NCBI RefSeq assembly: GCF_019703515.2 | Contig: NC_059374.1 | Span: forward strand, 21,508,595 to 21,572,594 | Length of the DNA stretch: 64,000 nucleotides | Direction: 5' to 3' | From: Myxocyprinus asiaticus | Lineage: Eukaryota > Chordata > Actinopteri > Cypriniformes > Catostomidae | Shown: one piece after another, positions 63,078-64,000 of the stretch | Numbering within the stretch: the first letter of the stretch is position 1 | How the letters are laid out: every line of letters begins with the position of its first letter | Notes under the pieces: generated by a model | Told to the model about the DNA's origin: nothing | Database searches by the model: none | The model's input: the letters and a program-made list of their open reading frames with translations, nothing else | Program-made: the position numbers and the translations under genes

Positions 63078-64000
63078 GTGTTGGGGGTAACATCTTACAA
63101 GTAATGCACATTACATAATCAGATTACTTTTTTCAAGTAATGAGTAATGCAATTATTTTTTTTTAGACCATAATATCGGAGTTTTTAAATTAAGTAATGC
63201 ATTGCTTTTGTACACCTCTTCTTTCCCCGTACTGCGAGAAAAAAGTGTGCAAACTTCAAGGAGAAGGCGTAGTGCATGATGGGCATTGTAGTTCTAGAGA
63301 GTGTGACGCTTGCCTACCAGAGATGCACAGACAATGAAGTTGTAGTATGTATGCGCATGATGGGTATTGTAGTTCTAGAGAGTATGAGCCATGCTTATCA
63401 GTGATGGACAGAGTACATTAAGTCTTCCATTAGCCCACCTTGAGATTTATGTTTTAAAAACTGCAAAATATTGCTGGTAAAGGAATGTAAATCTGTACGC
63501 TTCGGTGGAATCCAGTTGTACTCATTCTTTGCAGCGGTGGATTTGTTGTGCGCTGGAGCTTGCATGTGCAGCTGTCAACAACATTGCCTTTGTCATGACA
63601 ATCAAACCGAGAGATAAGAAATGTGCATCCGAATTGCTTTGTTTTAAAGCTACCATAACCACTGCTCTAGGATCAGTTTGCATTCAAACTGCTCCGCTTT
63701 AAAGCATTTAACATTCAACATTCAGTTGAGTGAAACGCGACTGATTCAAGTGTTAATACACACTGCATTAAAAAATCAGTAAACAAGTTTAGGCTGAGGG
63801 ATTATAAGACTAGCCTTCCACTGGCCACGGTGTGATATACAGGGTGAAATGACTTATGCAGCCGAACATCTCTGTTTTACAGCTCCCCGTAACTGGGAGA
63901 ATGGGATGAGAAAAGCAACATTCTACATCGTTTGTGTATGCAGAGAAAACGTCTTAGTTTCTAAAAAGATTCTACATTTTTGTTTTATATTAAACAAGTA
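63078..64000. repeat. hAT-type repeat with GTGTTGGGGGTAAC end, runs toward the right edge
   Basis: It begins AGTGTTGGGGGTAACATCTT, a very common fish hAT-type terminus ('acaagtaatgcacattac' follows). The interior has a local duplication, 'gcatgatgggcattgtagtt' at 63274 and 'gcatgatgggtattgtagtt' at 63355. The other end was not found in the window. Confidence 0.55.

Overview
The window reads as AT-rich vertebrate nuclear DNA from a teleost, most likely a cyprinid. It has spliced host exons with GT/AG boundaries, a tRNA-headed SINE of the cyprinid type, fish-type Tc1, L2 and Ty3/gypsy copies, DIRS-like inverted terminal repeats, many hAT-type MITEs and long (TA)n runs. No bacterial gene architecture is present.

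Host genes. Two are supported, both on the minus strand. (1) At the extreme left edge (86..18) lies coding exon 1 of a MED13-type Mediator kinase-module subunit. It encodes 23 residues including VPNGASLEDCHSNLFCL and ends in a splice donor; the rest of the gene is off the left end. The CpG-richer sequence to about position 840 is its likely 5' UTR and promoter. (2) A complete coding region of an exocyst Sec6/EXOC3-like protein (TNFAIP2/EXOC3L subfamily) runs from 60452 down to 18422. I could place 12 coding exons whose phases join without a break into 872 codons plus stop. Coding exons 1-2 give a charged N-terminal region of about 227 residues with two NPF motifs; exons 3-12 give the Sec6-like helical region. 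A 5' UTR acceptor at 60475 shows that at least one more upstream exon exists.

Layout. 1-840: med13 exon 1 and promoter. 0.8-17 kb: intergenic sequence with a SINE, a palindromic MITE, a broken Ty3/gypsy element, a rearranged Tc1 copy, an L2 fragment and nested DNA elements. 17.2-18.4 kb: probable 3' UTR of the Sec6-family gene. 18.4-60.5 kb: the gene. Its intron 11 carries a minisatellite of about 1.9 kb. Intron 5 carries a gag-only DIRS-like element of about 2.5 kb. Intron 4 carries a MITE with a hAT-like element inside. Intron 3 carries two MITEs and a duplicated segment. Intron 2 (about 19.9 kb) carries three Tc1-type copies, a LINE split by a SINE and a Tc1, a tandem duplication with a SINE tail at the junction, a solo-LTR-like sequence, an inverted copy of the gene's own exon 8, and unidentified ORF remnants. 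60.5-64 kb: upstream sequence with MITEs and no recognised gene.

The items most worth a second look are the palindromic Tc1 derivative seen in two complementary truncated forms, the antisense exon 8 duplicate, the intronic minisatellite with higher-order structure, the tandem duplication of a LINE 5' region, the 9-residue periodic repeat in the DIRS-like element, and the unidentified ORF remnants at 55.0-56.0 kb. No clearly new gene system could be demonstrated from sequence alone.
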